Assembly: GCA_946479055.1 (NCBI GenBank)
Contig: CAMLEX010000094.1
Location: 1-11,321, forward strand
Source: an uncultured Bacteroidota bacterium
Lineage (GTDB): Bacteria; Bacteroidota; Bacteroidia; Chitinophagales; Chitinophagaceae
Reading direction: 5' to 3'
DNA: 11,321 bases
Shown here: positions 1-7,825 of the stretch, piece after piece
How the letters are laid out: every line of letters begins with the position of its first letter
Numbering within the stretch: the stretch's first letter is position 1
The notes under the pieces: generated by a model
Database searches by the model: none
Told to the model about the DNA's origin: nothing
What the model saw: only the letters and a program-made list of their open reading frames with translations
Position numbers and translations under genes: made by a program

Positions 1-1
1 T

Positions 2-1939
2 TTCCTGGATATGTTGTGTTTCAATGTTTACCTGGAACAACCTGAACAATTAGAGAAATATCTCGCCCGGCTACAGAATATTGCCGGTGACCGTCCCTTG
101 TTAATGGGTGAAATAGGATTGGACAGCTTACGAAATGGAGAAGAAAAACAATCAGCCGTGCTGGATTGGCAAATAAAAATGGTATTTAAAATGGGTTGTT
201 CCGGCTTATTTGTTTTTTCGTGGACCGATGAATGGTTCAGAGGTGGTGAAGAAGTATATGATTGGGCTTTTGGGCTTACCGATAAAATCCGCAACCAAAA
301 ACCAGCATTGGAAACAGTAAAAAGCAATTTCCACCAGGTACCCATGGTTCCCGGAGAAGATTGGCCATTTTTTTCGGTAGTAGTATGTTCCTATAATGGA
401 TCACTTACTATCAAGGAATGCCTGGAAGGTCTTATGCAACTCAATTATCCATTTTATGAGGTAATTGTTATCAATGATGGATCTACAGATGCAACTCCCC
501 AGATAGCGGCTGAATTTAACGTCAAACTAATTAATACAACCAATCAGGGTCTCAGTGCAGCCCGAAACCTTGGGGCATCTGTCGCGAAAGGAGAAATCAT
601 TTCATATATTGACGACGATGCTATCCCTGACCCGGAATGGCTTTTATACCTGGCATCATCATTTTATTACACATCCTATGCTGCCGTAGGCGGGCCAAAC
701 ATAGCACCTGATGACGTTTCTTTTATTGCTGAGTGTGTGGATCATTCGCCGGGTTCGCCCTGCCATGTACTTATAACAGATATGGAAGCTGAGCATATTC
801 CCGGATGTAATTTTTCGATACGAAAGACAGTGATAGACCAATTAAACGGATTTGATATTCAGTTTAGAACTGCAGGTGACGATGTTGATTTATGCTGGCG
901 TATTACTGAAGCAGGCTGGAAGATCGGGTTCAATGCAGGTGCTATGGTTTGGCATCACCGCAGAAGGACCCTCCGTTCTTATTGGAAACAGCAGTTTGGG
1001 TATGGTAAAGCAGAAGCGCTGTTAGAACGTAAGTGGCCGCAGAAATATAATAATATAGGGCATAAGACATGGGGACATATTTATAGTAACGGCGTAATAG
1101 AGGCCCCCTTTTTTAAACGGTGGAAGGTTTATCATGGTATTTGGGGAAATGCCCCTTTTCAATCCATATATAACTCTCCTTCATTTGGCCATTCCGCTTT
1201 ATTACAAATGCCAGAATGGTATCTTTTAGCAGCAGCTTTACTTCTGGTTGCTATTTCCGGAATCGTTTGGCCCCCCATGTTGTATCTATGGCCGATCGCC
1301 CTAATCGTTATTTTTCTGCCAATGACCCACATTATTTATAATGTGGCAAAAATTCCAAGAAATAACAGGAGTGGCAACAAGTTTCAGAACTTGCTCTTTC
1401 GGCTTACAACTGTCTATTTTCATGTTTTTCAACCTATAGCCAGGTTACTGGGCCGGGTAAAAAATAATCTTACCCCCTGGCGTAACTATGGAAAAGGAAA
1501 TTATGCATTTCCTATTATTGAAAAGATGAACGTATGGTGTGATAACTGGATAACACCTGAAGACAGACTTGAAACCATCGAATCAAATTTAAAATCAGAA
1601 AATGCTTGTGTAGAACGAGGAGGTATTTATGCCCGTTGGGATCTTCTTATTAAAGGAGGAGCACTTGGTTCTGTCAAGTTGTTTATGGCCGCGGAAGATC
1701 ATGAAGGAAGTAAGCAGTTTCTTCGCTTTCGTTTTGTACCAAGATTATCTTTAACGGCTATTTTCTTATTGTCCTTCCAGGCTGTCCTTTTAACGATAGC
1801 AGTAGTATATAATGCCATGATCCCCGCTATGGTCTTTGCTTGTATTTTTTTGATATTGTTAATCCGCATTTTGGAAGATTATGGAAGAGCTTACCTGGCA
1901 GTTAAGACTGTTGTAAAAAAGCAGAGTGAGTTAAAATAA
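2..1939 (+). CDS. Glycoside hydrolase-like domain fused to membrane family-2 glycosyltransferase (5' partial)
   Basis: The frame is open to the left edge (Phe-Leu-Asp before the first Met at 11), so that Met is internal and the 5' end is missing. Residues below are numbered from it. Residues 1-110 resemble the C-terminal end of a clan-A glycoside hydrolase barrel: GEIGLDS (33-39) matches the beta-7 nucleophile segment (E34) and FSWTDEW (69-75) the beta-8 strand. The acid/base Glu would lie upstream, outside the window. Residues about 118-345 are a GT2 (GT-A fold) domain: VVVCSYNGS (123-131), INDGSTDAT (154-162), DXD-like YIDDDAIPDPEW (199-210) and GDDVDLCWR (289-297). Hydrophobic segments at about 404-443 and 580-620 suggest four membrane helices, placing the GT domain at the inner membrane. 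It probably transfers a sugar from a nucleotide sugar to a growing glycan; donor and acceptor are unknown. The next gene starts 6 bp downstream. GT2 assignment is firm; the hydrolase part is homology by eye, and its activity is unproven. Confidence 0.88.
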   Translation, partial: FLDMLCFNVYLEQPEQLEKYLARLQNIAGDRPLLMGEIGLDSLRNGEEKQSAVLDWQIKMVFKMGCSGLFVFSWTDEWFRGGEEVYDWAFGLTDKIRNQKPALETVKSNFHQVPMVPGEDWPFFSVVVCSYNGSLTIKECLEGLMQLNYPFYEVIVINDGSTDATPQIAAEFNVKLINTTNQGLSAARNLGASVAKGEIISYIDDDAIPDPEWLLYLASSFYYTSYAAVGGPNIAPDDVSFIAECVDHSPGSPCHVLITDMEAEHIPGCNFSIRKTVIDQLNGFDIQFRTAGDDVDLCWRITEAGWKIGFNAGAMVWHHRRRTLRSYWKQQFGYGKAEALLERKWPQKYNNIGHKTWGHIYSNGVIEAPFFKRWKVYHGIWGNAPFQSIYNSPSFGHSALLQMPEWYLLAAALLLVAISGIVWPPMLYLWPIALIVIFLPMTHIIYNVAKIPRNNRSGNKFQNLLFRLTTVYFHVFQPIARLLGRVKNNLTPWRNYGKGNYAFPIIEKMNVWCDNWITPEDRLETIESNLKSENACVERGGIYARWDLLIKGGALGSVKLFMAAEDHEGSKQFLRFRFVPRLSLTAIFLLSFQAVLLTIAVVYNAMIPAMVFACIFLILLIRILEDYGRAYLAVKTVVKKQSELK

Positions 1940-1945
1940 TTTATC

Positions 1946-3727
1946 ATGAAGTATCCTGACCTATCAATACTAAAAAAAGTATTAATCCGGGCTCGTCCTT
2001 ACTGGATGAATATTACAGGAATATTCTTATTGAACCTGTTGGCTGTACCCATTGCCCTACTGGGTCCTATCCCACTAAAAATTGTTATTGACAATGCATT
2101 TGGCAGTCAACCTATGCCGGGAATCATTACATTCTTTTTTCCTGAAAATTTCGATTTCACTTTCTCTGCTATTATATTGACTGCGGCTATCATGATGATC
2201 CTGATCGAATTGCTGGGTCAGCTTCAGGGTTTACTAAGCTGGGTTTTACAGGCTTTTACTGGTGAAAAACTGGTTTTATCATTAAGGACATTGTTATTTA
2301 ATCATGTTCAACGGCTCTCATTAACTTATCATGATAAAACAGGAGTTTCCGACTCGCTTTACCGGATTCAAAATGATGCTACAGCTATCAAGAATCTTGT
2401 TGTCTCCGGTTTGTCACCGATCATTACTGCTTCACTGACATTAGTGGGAATGCTTTATGTAATGACAACACTTGACTGGCATTTTACTTTGATAGCGTTG
2501 TGTGTGATACCACCTTTAATTATACTTGCCCGTTTTTCCAGGACCAAATTGAAAAATCAATGGGTTGCAGTAAAAAGATCTGAAAGTGCAGCTATGTCAG
2601 TCATTCATGAAACCCTTTCAGCTCTCAGGGTTGTCAAAGCATTTGTCCGGGAAGATTATGAGGAACAAAGATTTGTAGAACGATCGAACGATGCCTTGAA
2701 AAACCAGATCAAGGTTGTTCGTTACTCCAGTATTTTTGATGTTGGTATCGGAATGGTATTAGCTATTGGCACCGCTTTGTTTTTATACTTTGGGTCATTA
2801 TATGTACACCAGGGAAAGATAACATTAGGAGAACTGATATTGATAATGGCTTATCTGGCTCAATTTTTTTCTCCATTAAGAACCATTACAAAACAGTTTA
2901 CAAATCTTCAATCAGCATTTGTTGGCCTGGAAAGAGTATATAGTTTGATTGACAAAGAAAGAGATGTAGAAGAAAGTCCCAATGCCAGGAAGACTAACAA
3001 AATCGAAGGCTCTATTAAGTTTGAAAATGTCTCTTTTGAATATAACAAGGGAACGCCTGTTTTAGAAGATATTTCTTTTGAAATAAAACCGGGTCAGCAG
3101 GTCGGCATTATGGGTTCAACAGGTTCGGGAAAAACCACACTTATAAATCTTCTCGCCAGGTTTTATGAGCCAACCAATGGACGCATATTGGTAGATGGAT
3201 CTGATATCCGTGAATATAAAATAGCTGATTTCCGCTCCCAGTTTAGTATCGTTCTGCAGGAGCCTGTTTTATTCTCCACCAGCATTGAAGAAAATATTGC
3301 GTATGGAAAACCGACAGCGAGTAAGAAAGAAATTCAAGCGGCGGCAAAAGATGCTTACGCCCATGGATTTATTTCCAATTGTCCCGATGGTTATTTGTCC
3401 AAAGTTGGTGAAAGAGGAATGCAACTATCAGGAGGGGAACGTCAACGTATTTCAATTGCCCGTGCCTTTTTGAAAAACTCTCCACTGCTTATTCTTGATG
3501 AGCCAACCAGCTCGGTAGATATCAGAACTGAATCGCTTATCATGAATGCCACCAGGAAATTAATGGAGGGAAAGACTACTTTTTTTATTACCCATCGCCT
3601 TGATGCACTTTCACATTGTGACCTGGTTATTCACCTGGAGAAAGGAAAAATCATTGATATAATTTATAACGACCATCCTGAATGGTTGAATAATAAAATT
3701 AATTCGTTCAGAGAAAAAGCAATTTGA
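1946..3727 (+). CDS. ABC exporter half-transporter (fused permease and ATPase, MsbA/PglK-like)
   Basis: This 593-residue protein has the usual length and order of a type IV ABC exporter half-transporter that would work as a homodimer in the inner membrane. Residues about 20-330 form the transmembrane domain, with hydrophobic helices near 22-44, 72-92, 150-195 and 262-312. Residues about 357-590 are the nucleotide-binding domain: A-loop Tyr near 366, Walker A GSTGSGKTT (390-398), Q-loop Gln438, signature LSGGERQ (494-500), Walker B LLILDEP (514-520), D-loop SSVD (522-525) and switch His550. All ATPase residues look intact, so it should be active. The substrate cannot be read from sequence. Being surrounded by glycan-building genes, it is likely (inference) to flip or export the locus product, as MsbA does for lipid A and PglK for lipid-linked oligosaccharide. 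It starts 6 bp after the GT2 fusion stop and ends 12 bp before the next gene. Confidence 0.95.
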   Translation: MKYPDLSILKKVLIRARPYWMNITGIFLLNLLAVPIALLGPIPLKIVIDNAFGSQPMPGIITFFFPENFDFTFSAIILTAAIMMILIELLGQLQGLLSWVLQAFTGEKLVLSLRTLLFNHVQRLSLTYHDKTGVSDSLYRIQNDATAIKNLVVSGLSPIITASLTLVGMLYVMTTLDWHFTLIALCVIPPLIILARFSRTKLKNQWVAVKRSESAAMSVIHETLSALRVVKAFVREDYEEQRFVERSNDALKNQIKVVRYSSIFDVGIGMVLAIGTALFLYFGSLYVHQGKITLGELILIMAYLAQFFSPLRTITKQFTNLQSAFVGLERVYSLIDKERDVEESPNARKTNKIEGSIKFENVSFEYNKGTPVLEDISFEIKPGQQVGIMGSTGSGKTTLINLLARFYEPTNGRILVDGSDIREYKIADFRSQFSIVLQEPVLFSTSIEENIAYGKPTASKKEIQAAAKDAYAHGFISNCPDGYLSKVGERGMQLSGGERQRISIARAFLKNSPLLILDEPTSSVDIRTESLIMNATRKLMEGKTTFFITHRLDALSHCDLVIHLEKGKIIDIIYNDHPEWLNNKINSFREKAI

Positions 3728-3739
3728 TACAATTAAATT

Positions 3740-4966
3740 ATGAGAATTATCGTAACCGGTTTGATTGCCCAGCATTATACGCTTGCAGGAGTAAGCTGGG
3801 ATTATATTCAATACTGTATCGGGTTGAAGCAACTTGGTTATGATATTTACTATTTTGAAGATTCCGGTGAATGGCCTTATAATCTTGACGGTGGAAAAAA
3901 TGGAGATGATTGGGTAGAAAAAGATTGCCACAAAAACATTGACTATCTGAAGAAACTATTTGACCGTTATGGATTGAATGACCGGTGGGCTTACCGTTTT
4001 CCGCTTACAGATAAATGGTTTGGCCTGAATGATCCAAAAAGAAACGAAGTGTTGCGGACAGCGGATATGTTGATCAATGTTTCCGGAACACTTGAAAATC
4101 CAGAGAAATATGACTTGGTAAAAAAAATGGTTTACATTGATAGTGATCCCGGTTTTACACAGGTAAAATTAAAATTGAGCCAGGGAGATTTTTCAAAAAG
4201 AGTAGCCGCACATCATTGCCATTTCAGTTTCGGTGAAACACTTCCTCCCGGTTTGACAGACGACCAATATCATTGGAAACCTACCCGGACTCCCATTATT
4301 TTATCAGAATGGGCAATGGAAAAGCCACACAGGGATGAATACACCACAATCATGAACTGGACAAGCTATAAACCTCTGCTGTTCGCAGGAAAAAGCTTTC
4401 ACCAGAAGGATATAGAGTTTATTAAATTCATTGAATTGAAAAGAAAACTAAAAAACATTCACTTTGAAGTAGCCCTTAGCAAACTTCAACACAAAAACTG
4501 GCAATCTTCTTTGCCCGATCATTTTGCAGAAGAAGATGGTAATAACAAAATCTCCTTTCCAACACCTGCCGATCTATTATCCCATTACGGTTGGAATGTT
4601 GTTGATCCCGCGGAAAAGTGCAATGATATGGATGCATACCGCGATTATATTTTGAATTCAAAAGCAGAATGGAGTGTTGCCAAAGGTGGTTATGTGGTTT
4701 CAAAACCGGGTTGGTTCAGTTGTCGCTCTGCTTGCTATTTGGCTGCAGGCAGGCCCGTTATTGTTCAGGATACTGGATTTGATAAAGTGCTTCCGGTCGG
4801 TGAAGGCATTCTTTCCTTCAATACAATGGACGAAGCCATGGAAAAAATTCTTGATGTAGAAGCTAATTATTCTTTACACGCCAAACGGGCAAGAGAAATT
4901 GCGGTAGAATATTTTGATTCAGCAAAAGTGTTGCGGCAATTGGTTGAAAAAGCAGTATCCAATTAA
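3740..4966 (+). CDS. GT-B-like glycosyltransferase, paralogue A
   Basis: A 408-residue soluble protein without signal peptide or membrane helices, one of three related genes here (others at 7826 and 10162). The N-terminus is a beta-strand plus helix pattern (RIIVTGLIA, then SWDYIQYCIGLKQLGYDIYYFE, 19-40) like the first Rossmann unit of a GT-B fold. A middle block DSDPGFTQV (134-142) and TTIMNW (202-207) are shared with the paralogues. The C-terminal domain carries KPGWFS (322-327), LAAGRPVIVQDTGF (334-347) and a final helix, typical of glycosyltransferase group-1 proteins. The usual E-x7-E of GT4 enzymes is not present: the expected positions hold Gly and Cys. A stretch of about 24 residues near 248-275 is an insertion absent from both paralogues. 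It probably transfers a sugar to the locus glycan in the cytoplasm. Family assignment rests on the C-terminal motif; donor and acceptor are unknown. Confidence 0.82.
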   Translation: MRIIVTGLIAQHYTLAGVSWDYIQYCIGLKQLGYDIYYFEDSGEWPYNLDGGKNGDDWVEKDCHKNIDYLKKLFDRYGLNDRWAYRFPLTDKWFGLNDPKRNEVLRTADMLINVSGTLENPEKYDLVKKMVYIDSDPGFTQVKLKLSQGDFSKRVAAHHCHFSFGETLPPGLTDDQYHWKPTRTPIILSEWAMEKPHRDEYTTIMNWTSYKPLLFAGKSFHQKDIEFIKFIELKRKLKNIHFEVALSKLQHKNWQSSLPDHFAEEDGNNKISFPTPADLLSHYGWNVVDPAEKCNDMDAYRDYILNSKAEWSVAKGGYVVSKPGWFSCRSACYLAAGRPVIVQDTGFDKVLPVGEGILSFNTMDEAMEKILDVEANYSLHAKRAREIAVEYFDSAKVLRQLVEKAVSN

Positions 4967-4990
4967 TTTATCAATATTTAATAATAGTCT

Positions 4991-5902
4991 ATGCGGGTTT
5001 TGATAGCAGGATGGTTCAGTTTTGATGATATGGGGGCAACCGCTGGCGACATGATTGCCCGTGATATTGTATGTCAATGGTTGAAGGAAGTTAATATAAA
5101 TGCTGACGTGGCGGATTCTTCTAAATTCCCCTATGAAAATGGAATCAACTGGCGGCTTTCCGATCCTAATAATTATACAGATCTTTTGTTTGTATGCGGG
5201 CCATTTGGAAATGGTTGGCCAGTTACTGAACTATTAAACCATTTTTCCAATTGCAGATTGATTGGCGTCAACCTTTCTTTGTTGCAGTCGCTTGAGATAT
5301 GGAATCCATTTTCATTATTAATAGAAAGAGATAGTTCAAGAAACAATCATCCGGATATTACCCTGTATGGACCTCCGCCTGTCATTCCGGTGGCAGGGAT
5401 CATTTTATCCCATAAGCAAAAAGAATATGGAAACAAATCTTTACATGAATTGGCGAATGCAGCCATTGAAAGATTGTTAAACAAAGTACAGGTAGCAAGA
5501 GTTCCCATTGATACATCTTTATTGGATAATAGCGGTGGGCTAAGAACATCGGGAGAAGTAGAATCGCTGATTGCAAAAATGGATCTTATTATTACTACAA
5601 GATTGCACGGTACCGTTCTGGCTATAAAAAATGGTATTCCCGTAATTCCAATTGATCCGATCGCCGGCGGCGCTAAAATTTCATTGCAGGTTAAAGCTTT
5701 AAACTGGCCTATATTATTTAATGCTGACTTACTGGATGAAAACAAATTAGCAGAAGCATTTAATTATTGTTTAAGCCCCGGAATCCGGATCAAAGCAACG
5801 GAATGTGCTGAAGTTGCTGTTAAAAAAATTGAAGACCTCAAAGAAAACTTTTTAACGCAACTATTACGTTTACCCGATAATAAATATGCTTATGGAAACT
5901 AG
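4991..5902 (+). CDS. Polysaccharide pyruvyl transferase-family protein
   Basis: A 303-residue cytoplasmic protein. The diagnostic signal is TTRLHGTVLAIKNGIPVIPI (202-221), the nucleotide-binding RLHG segment of the polysaccharide pyruvyl transferase family (CsaB/PssM type, GT-B-like), followed by DPIAGGAKI (222-230). The N-terminus reads RVLIAGWFSFDDMGATAGD (2-20). The GD pair sits where family members usually have an Asn-x-Gly-Asp type turn, but the preceding Asn is not there. Known members move a pyruvate ketal from phosphoenolpyruvate onto a sugar, giving an acidic glycan. That role is plausible here but not proven, since this looks like a divergent subfamily. It begins 24 bp after GT paralogue A. 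Its last 17 bases overlap the first phosphotransferase gene, a sign of translational coupling. No membrane segments are visible. Confidence 0.82.
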   Translation: MRVLIAGWFSFDDMGATAGDMIARDIVCQWLKEVNINADVADSSKFPYENGINWRLSDPNNYTDLLFVCGPFGNGWPVTELLNHFSNCRLIGVNLSLLQSLEIWNPFSLLIERDSSRNNHPDITLYGPPPVIPVAGIILSHKQKEYGNKSLHELANAAIERLLNKVQVARVPIDTSLLDNSGGLRTSGEVESLIAKMDLIITTRLHGTVLAIKNGIPVIPIDPIAGGAKISLQVKALNWPILFNADLLDENKLAEAFNYCLSPGIRIKATECAEVAVKKIEDLKENFLTQLLRLPDNKYAYGN

Positions 5903-6827
5903 TACTCTTCCCAATACCAAATTGCTTGAACATCATTTGTCGAAACTTTTTTCAGAAAATGGCACCGGAAAAAATGTGGAAGTCATTTCCCGTTCAGCAT
6001 TTAAAGGGAGCAGTACGTTCCCAGCGGAAATAATCAATTGCAAATTTCCTGATGGAAAAGTTTTGACGCTCTTCGGAAAATATCTTGCAGGATTGGGGCC
6101 TAATAATCATGGACACAGGGGTGGAGTAGAGTATGAAATAAAAATCTATGATGAGGTTCTTCGCAATCTTTCATTACCAAAAGCTAGCTTTTGGGGAAAG
6201 TGTCATTTTAAAGAGAATAATGAAACTTTATTACTGATGGATTTTTTGGAAGGAAGTATATCATTAAAAGGTAATTCCGACATCAACCTTTATTTGAATG
6301 CGGCTTCCTGGATAGCTAAGATGCATAATTTTTTTGTTGACAATGTTCCTTCATTTGTCAAAGTGTATGATGAGGCATATTATACTATTTGGTTAAACAG
6401 AATGGAAAACGAACCCGCGGTTATTTCAGCGCAGCCATGGTTGATTGATGTCATAAACTATTTCCGCAATCATGTTGATATACTAACGGAAGCTCCGCAA
6501 ACATTGATTCATGGAGAATTTTATTCAAAAAACATTTTGATCAAAGATAGTATCGCTTACCCGGTAGATTGGGAGTCAGCGGCATATGCACCCGGTGAAA
6601 TAGATCTTGCCAGTATAATTGAAGCAAGAAAGGAAGATGTAGTTGCCCGGATAAAGGAAAGTTATATCGCTGCCCGTTTTAAGAATAATGAATTTGATAA
6701 AAAGGCTTTTGAAAAAAGATTGTTCATGGCTCAATTATATCTCCATTTCAGATTTTTCTTTCCCAAAAGGGAGGAATGGAGATATGATCATATGTATGCG
6801 TTAGCCAAAAAACTGGAGATAATTTAA
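5886..6827 (+). CDS. APH/choline kinase-fold phosphotransferase, paralogue 1
   Basis: A 313-residue protein with the aminoglycoside phosphotransferase/choline kinase fold. PAEIINCKFPDGKVLTLFGK (46-65) gives the N-lobe strands ending in candidate ATP-binding Lys65. GHRGGVEYE (76-84) supplies a candidate alpha-C Glu. HGEFYSKN (209-216) is the catalytic loop and PVDWESA (226-232) the metal-binding Asp segment. In the catalytic loop the usual HGD/HND Asp is Glu, also true of the neighbour. It likely phosphorylates a small molecule, sugar or glycan hydroxyl; given the context, antibiotic resistance is a less likely role. The start at 5886 overlaps the upstream gene by 17 bases. ATG at 5892 would give METST and lines up better with the paralogue start (MELNGT), so it is a fair alternative. 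The paralogue begins 7 bp downstream. Fold assignment is firm, substrate unknown. Confidence 0.85.
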   Translation: MLMETSTLPNTKLLEHHLSKLFSENGTGKNVEVISRSAFKGSSTFPAEIINCKFPDGKVLTLFGKYLAGLGPNNHGHRGGVEYEIKIYDEVLRNLSLPKASFWGKCHFKENNETLLLMDFLEGSISLKGNSDINLYLNAASWIAKMHNFFVDNVPSFVKVYDEAYYTIWLNRMENEPAVISAQPWLIDVINYFRNHVDILTEAPQTLIHGEFYSKNILIKDSIAYPVDWESAAYAPGEIDLASIIEARKEDVVARIKESYIAARFKNNEFDKKAFEKRLFMAQLYLHFRFFFPKREEWRYDHMYALAKKLEII

Positions 6828-6834
6828 TTTATTT

Positions 6835-7815
6835 ATGGAATTAAATGGAACTTTTGCATTCCTTGAAACTAAAAAACTCAATCCGCAACTGGAAAGAATT
6901 TTGAATAAAGTCCATTCACCTTTTTATATGGAAGAATTGGTGAAAAGAAAACCTTTTGATTACCATAGTACATCGCCTGCCGAAATCATTGCCTGTCGTT
7001 TAAACGATGGCCAGGTTGTTTCTCTTTTCTGTAAATATTCAGGTAGTCATACGCAATATTCCTATGGCCACCGCGGCGGGGTTGAATATGAAACAAAGAT
7101 TTATAAAAACATTTTACATAAGGTTCCATTGAGCTCAGTCCATTTTTATGGGATCTGCAAGGAAAAAAACAAAGAGACCTGTTTAGTTATTGAGTATTTA
7201 AAGAATAGTAAATTATTAAAAGACGCCCATGCTCCGAAATATTTTGGTAAAGCCGCCGCCTGGATAGGCAACCTTCACAAAATGTATGAATCCAATCCTC
7301 CCAAAGGAATTAAAATTTATGATACCGCGTATTATATGATCTGGTTGAAGGGAGTAGAAAACTTGCTGGGGGCATTAAAAAAGAAACATCCCTGGTTGCC
7401 CGCAGTCTGCAGCTATTTCAGGGAAAATATGCATTTGCTTTCTGACTCAGCGCAAACATTTATACATGGTGAATATTATACCAAAAATATCCTCGTGAAA
7501 AAGGGTGTTATTTATCCGATAGACTGGGAATCCGCTGCAATAGGACCTGGCGAAATTGATTTGGCAAGCCTGATAGAAGATTGGGATGAAGAAAGAAAAG
7601 ATATCGCTTTAAAAAATTATATACAAGCCCGTTGGCCCGATGGAAATTTTTCGGAAAATGATTTTGAAAAAAGATTGTTTCTGGTAAGAATCTATTTCTT
7701 CTTACGATGGACAGGTGAGTATGATGATCCAGCGTTTTGGTTGGATCGTAATAACTGGTTTAAGCGCTTCTATCAATTGATTAAAAAAGAGGGTTACAAA
7801 TCCCTGGTTGTGTAA
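6835..7815 (+). CDS. APH/choline kinase-fold phosphotransferase, paralogue 2
   Basis: A 326-residue protein that aligns along its whole length with the preceding gene, so the two are a tandem duplication that has diverged. Matching blocks are SPAEIIACRLNDGQ (47-60) ending in LFCKY (64-68, candidate ATP Lys67), GHRGGVEYETKIY (78-90), YDTAYYMIWL (162-171), HGEYYTKN (211-218, catalytic loop with Glu where Asp is usual) and PIDWESAAIGPGEIDLASL (228-246). Lys, Glu, Asn and Asp positions expected for ATP and metal binding are kept, so both copies look potentially active rather than one being decayed. The C-terminus is about ten residues longer than in paralogue 1. The likely role is ATP-dependent phosphorylation of a small molecule or sugar in the same pathway, perhaps on a different substrate or position. 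It sits 7 bp after its partner and 10 bp before GT paralogue B. Confidence 0.85.
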   Translation: MELNGTFAFLETKKLNPQLERILNKVHSPFYMEELVKRKPFDYHSTSPAEIIACRLNDGQVVSLFCKYSGSHTQYSYGHRGGVEYETKIYKNILHKVPLSSVHFYGICKEKNKETCLVIEYLKNSKLLKDAHAPKYFGKAAAWIGNLHKMYESNPPKGIKIYDTAYYMIWLKGVENLLGALKKKHPWLPAVCSYFRENMHLLSDSAQTFIHGEYYTKNILVKKGVIYPIDWESAAIGPGEIDLASLIEDWDEERKDIALKNYIQARWPDGNFSENDFEKRLFLVRIYFFLRWTGEYDDPAFWLDRNNWFKRFYQLIKKEGYKSLVV

Positions 7816-7825
7816 AGTATAAATC

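Noticed and set aside
3611..3931. Minus-strand open frame of 106 codons spanning the ABC exporter/GT A junction.
   Set aside because: It covers conserved ends of two well-supported genes and has no domain signal or leader of its own.
5347..5745. Minus-strand open frame of 132 codons.
   Set aside because: It lies entirely inside the pyruvyl transferase-like gene, whose protein has clear family motifs. The reverse translation shows no recognisable domain.
5886..7815. Tandem phosphotransferases as antibiotic-resistance (aminoglycoside) genes.
   Set aside because: The catalytic loop is HGE rather than HGD, the pair is embedded in a glycan operon, and no mobile element or resistance context is present.
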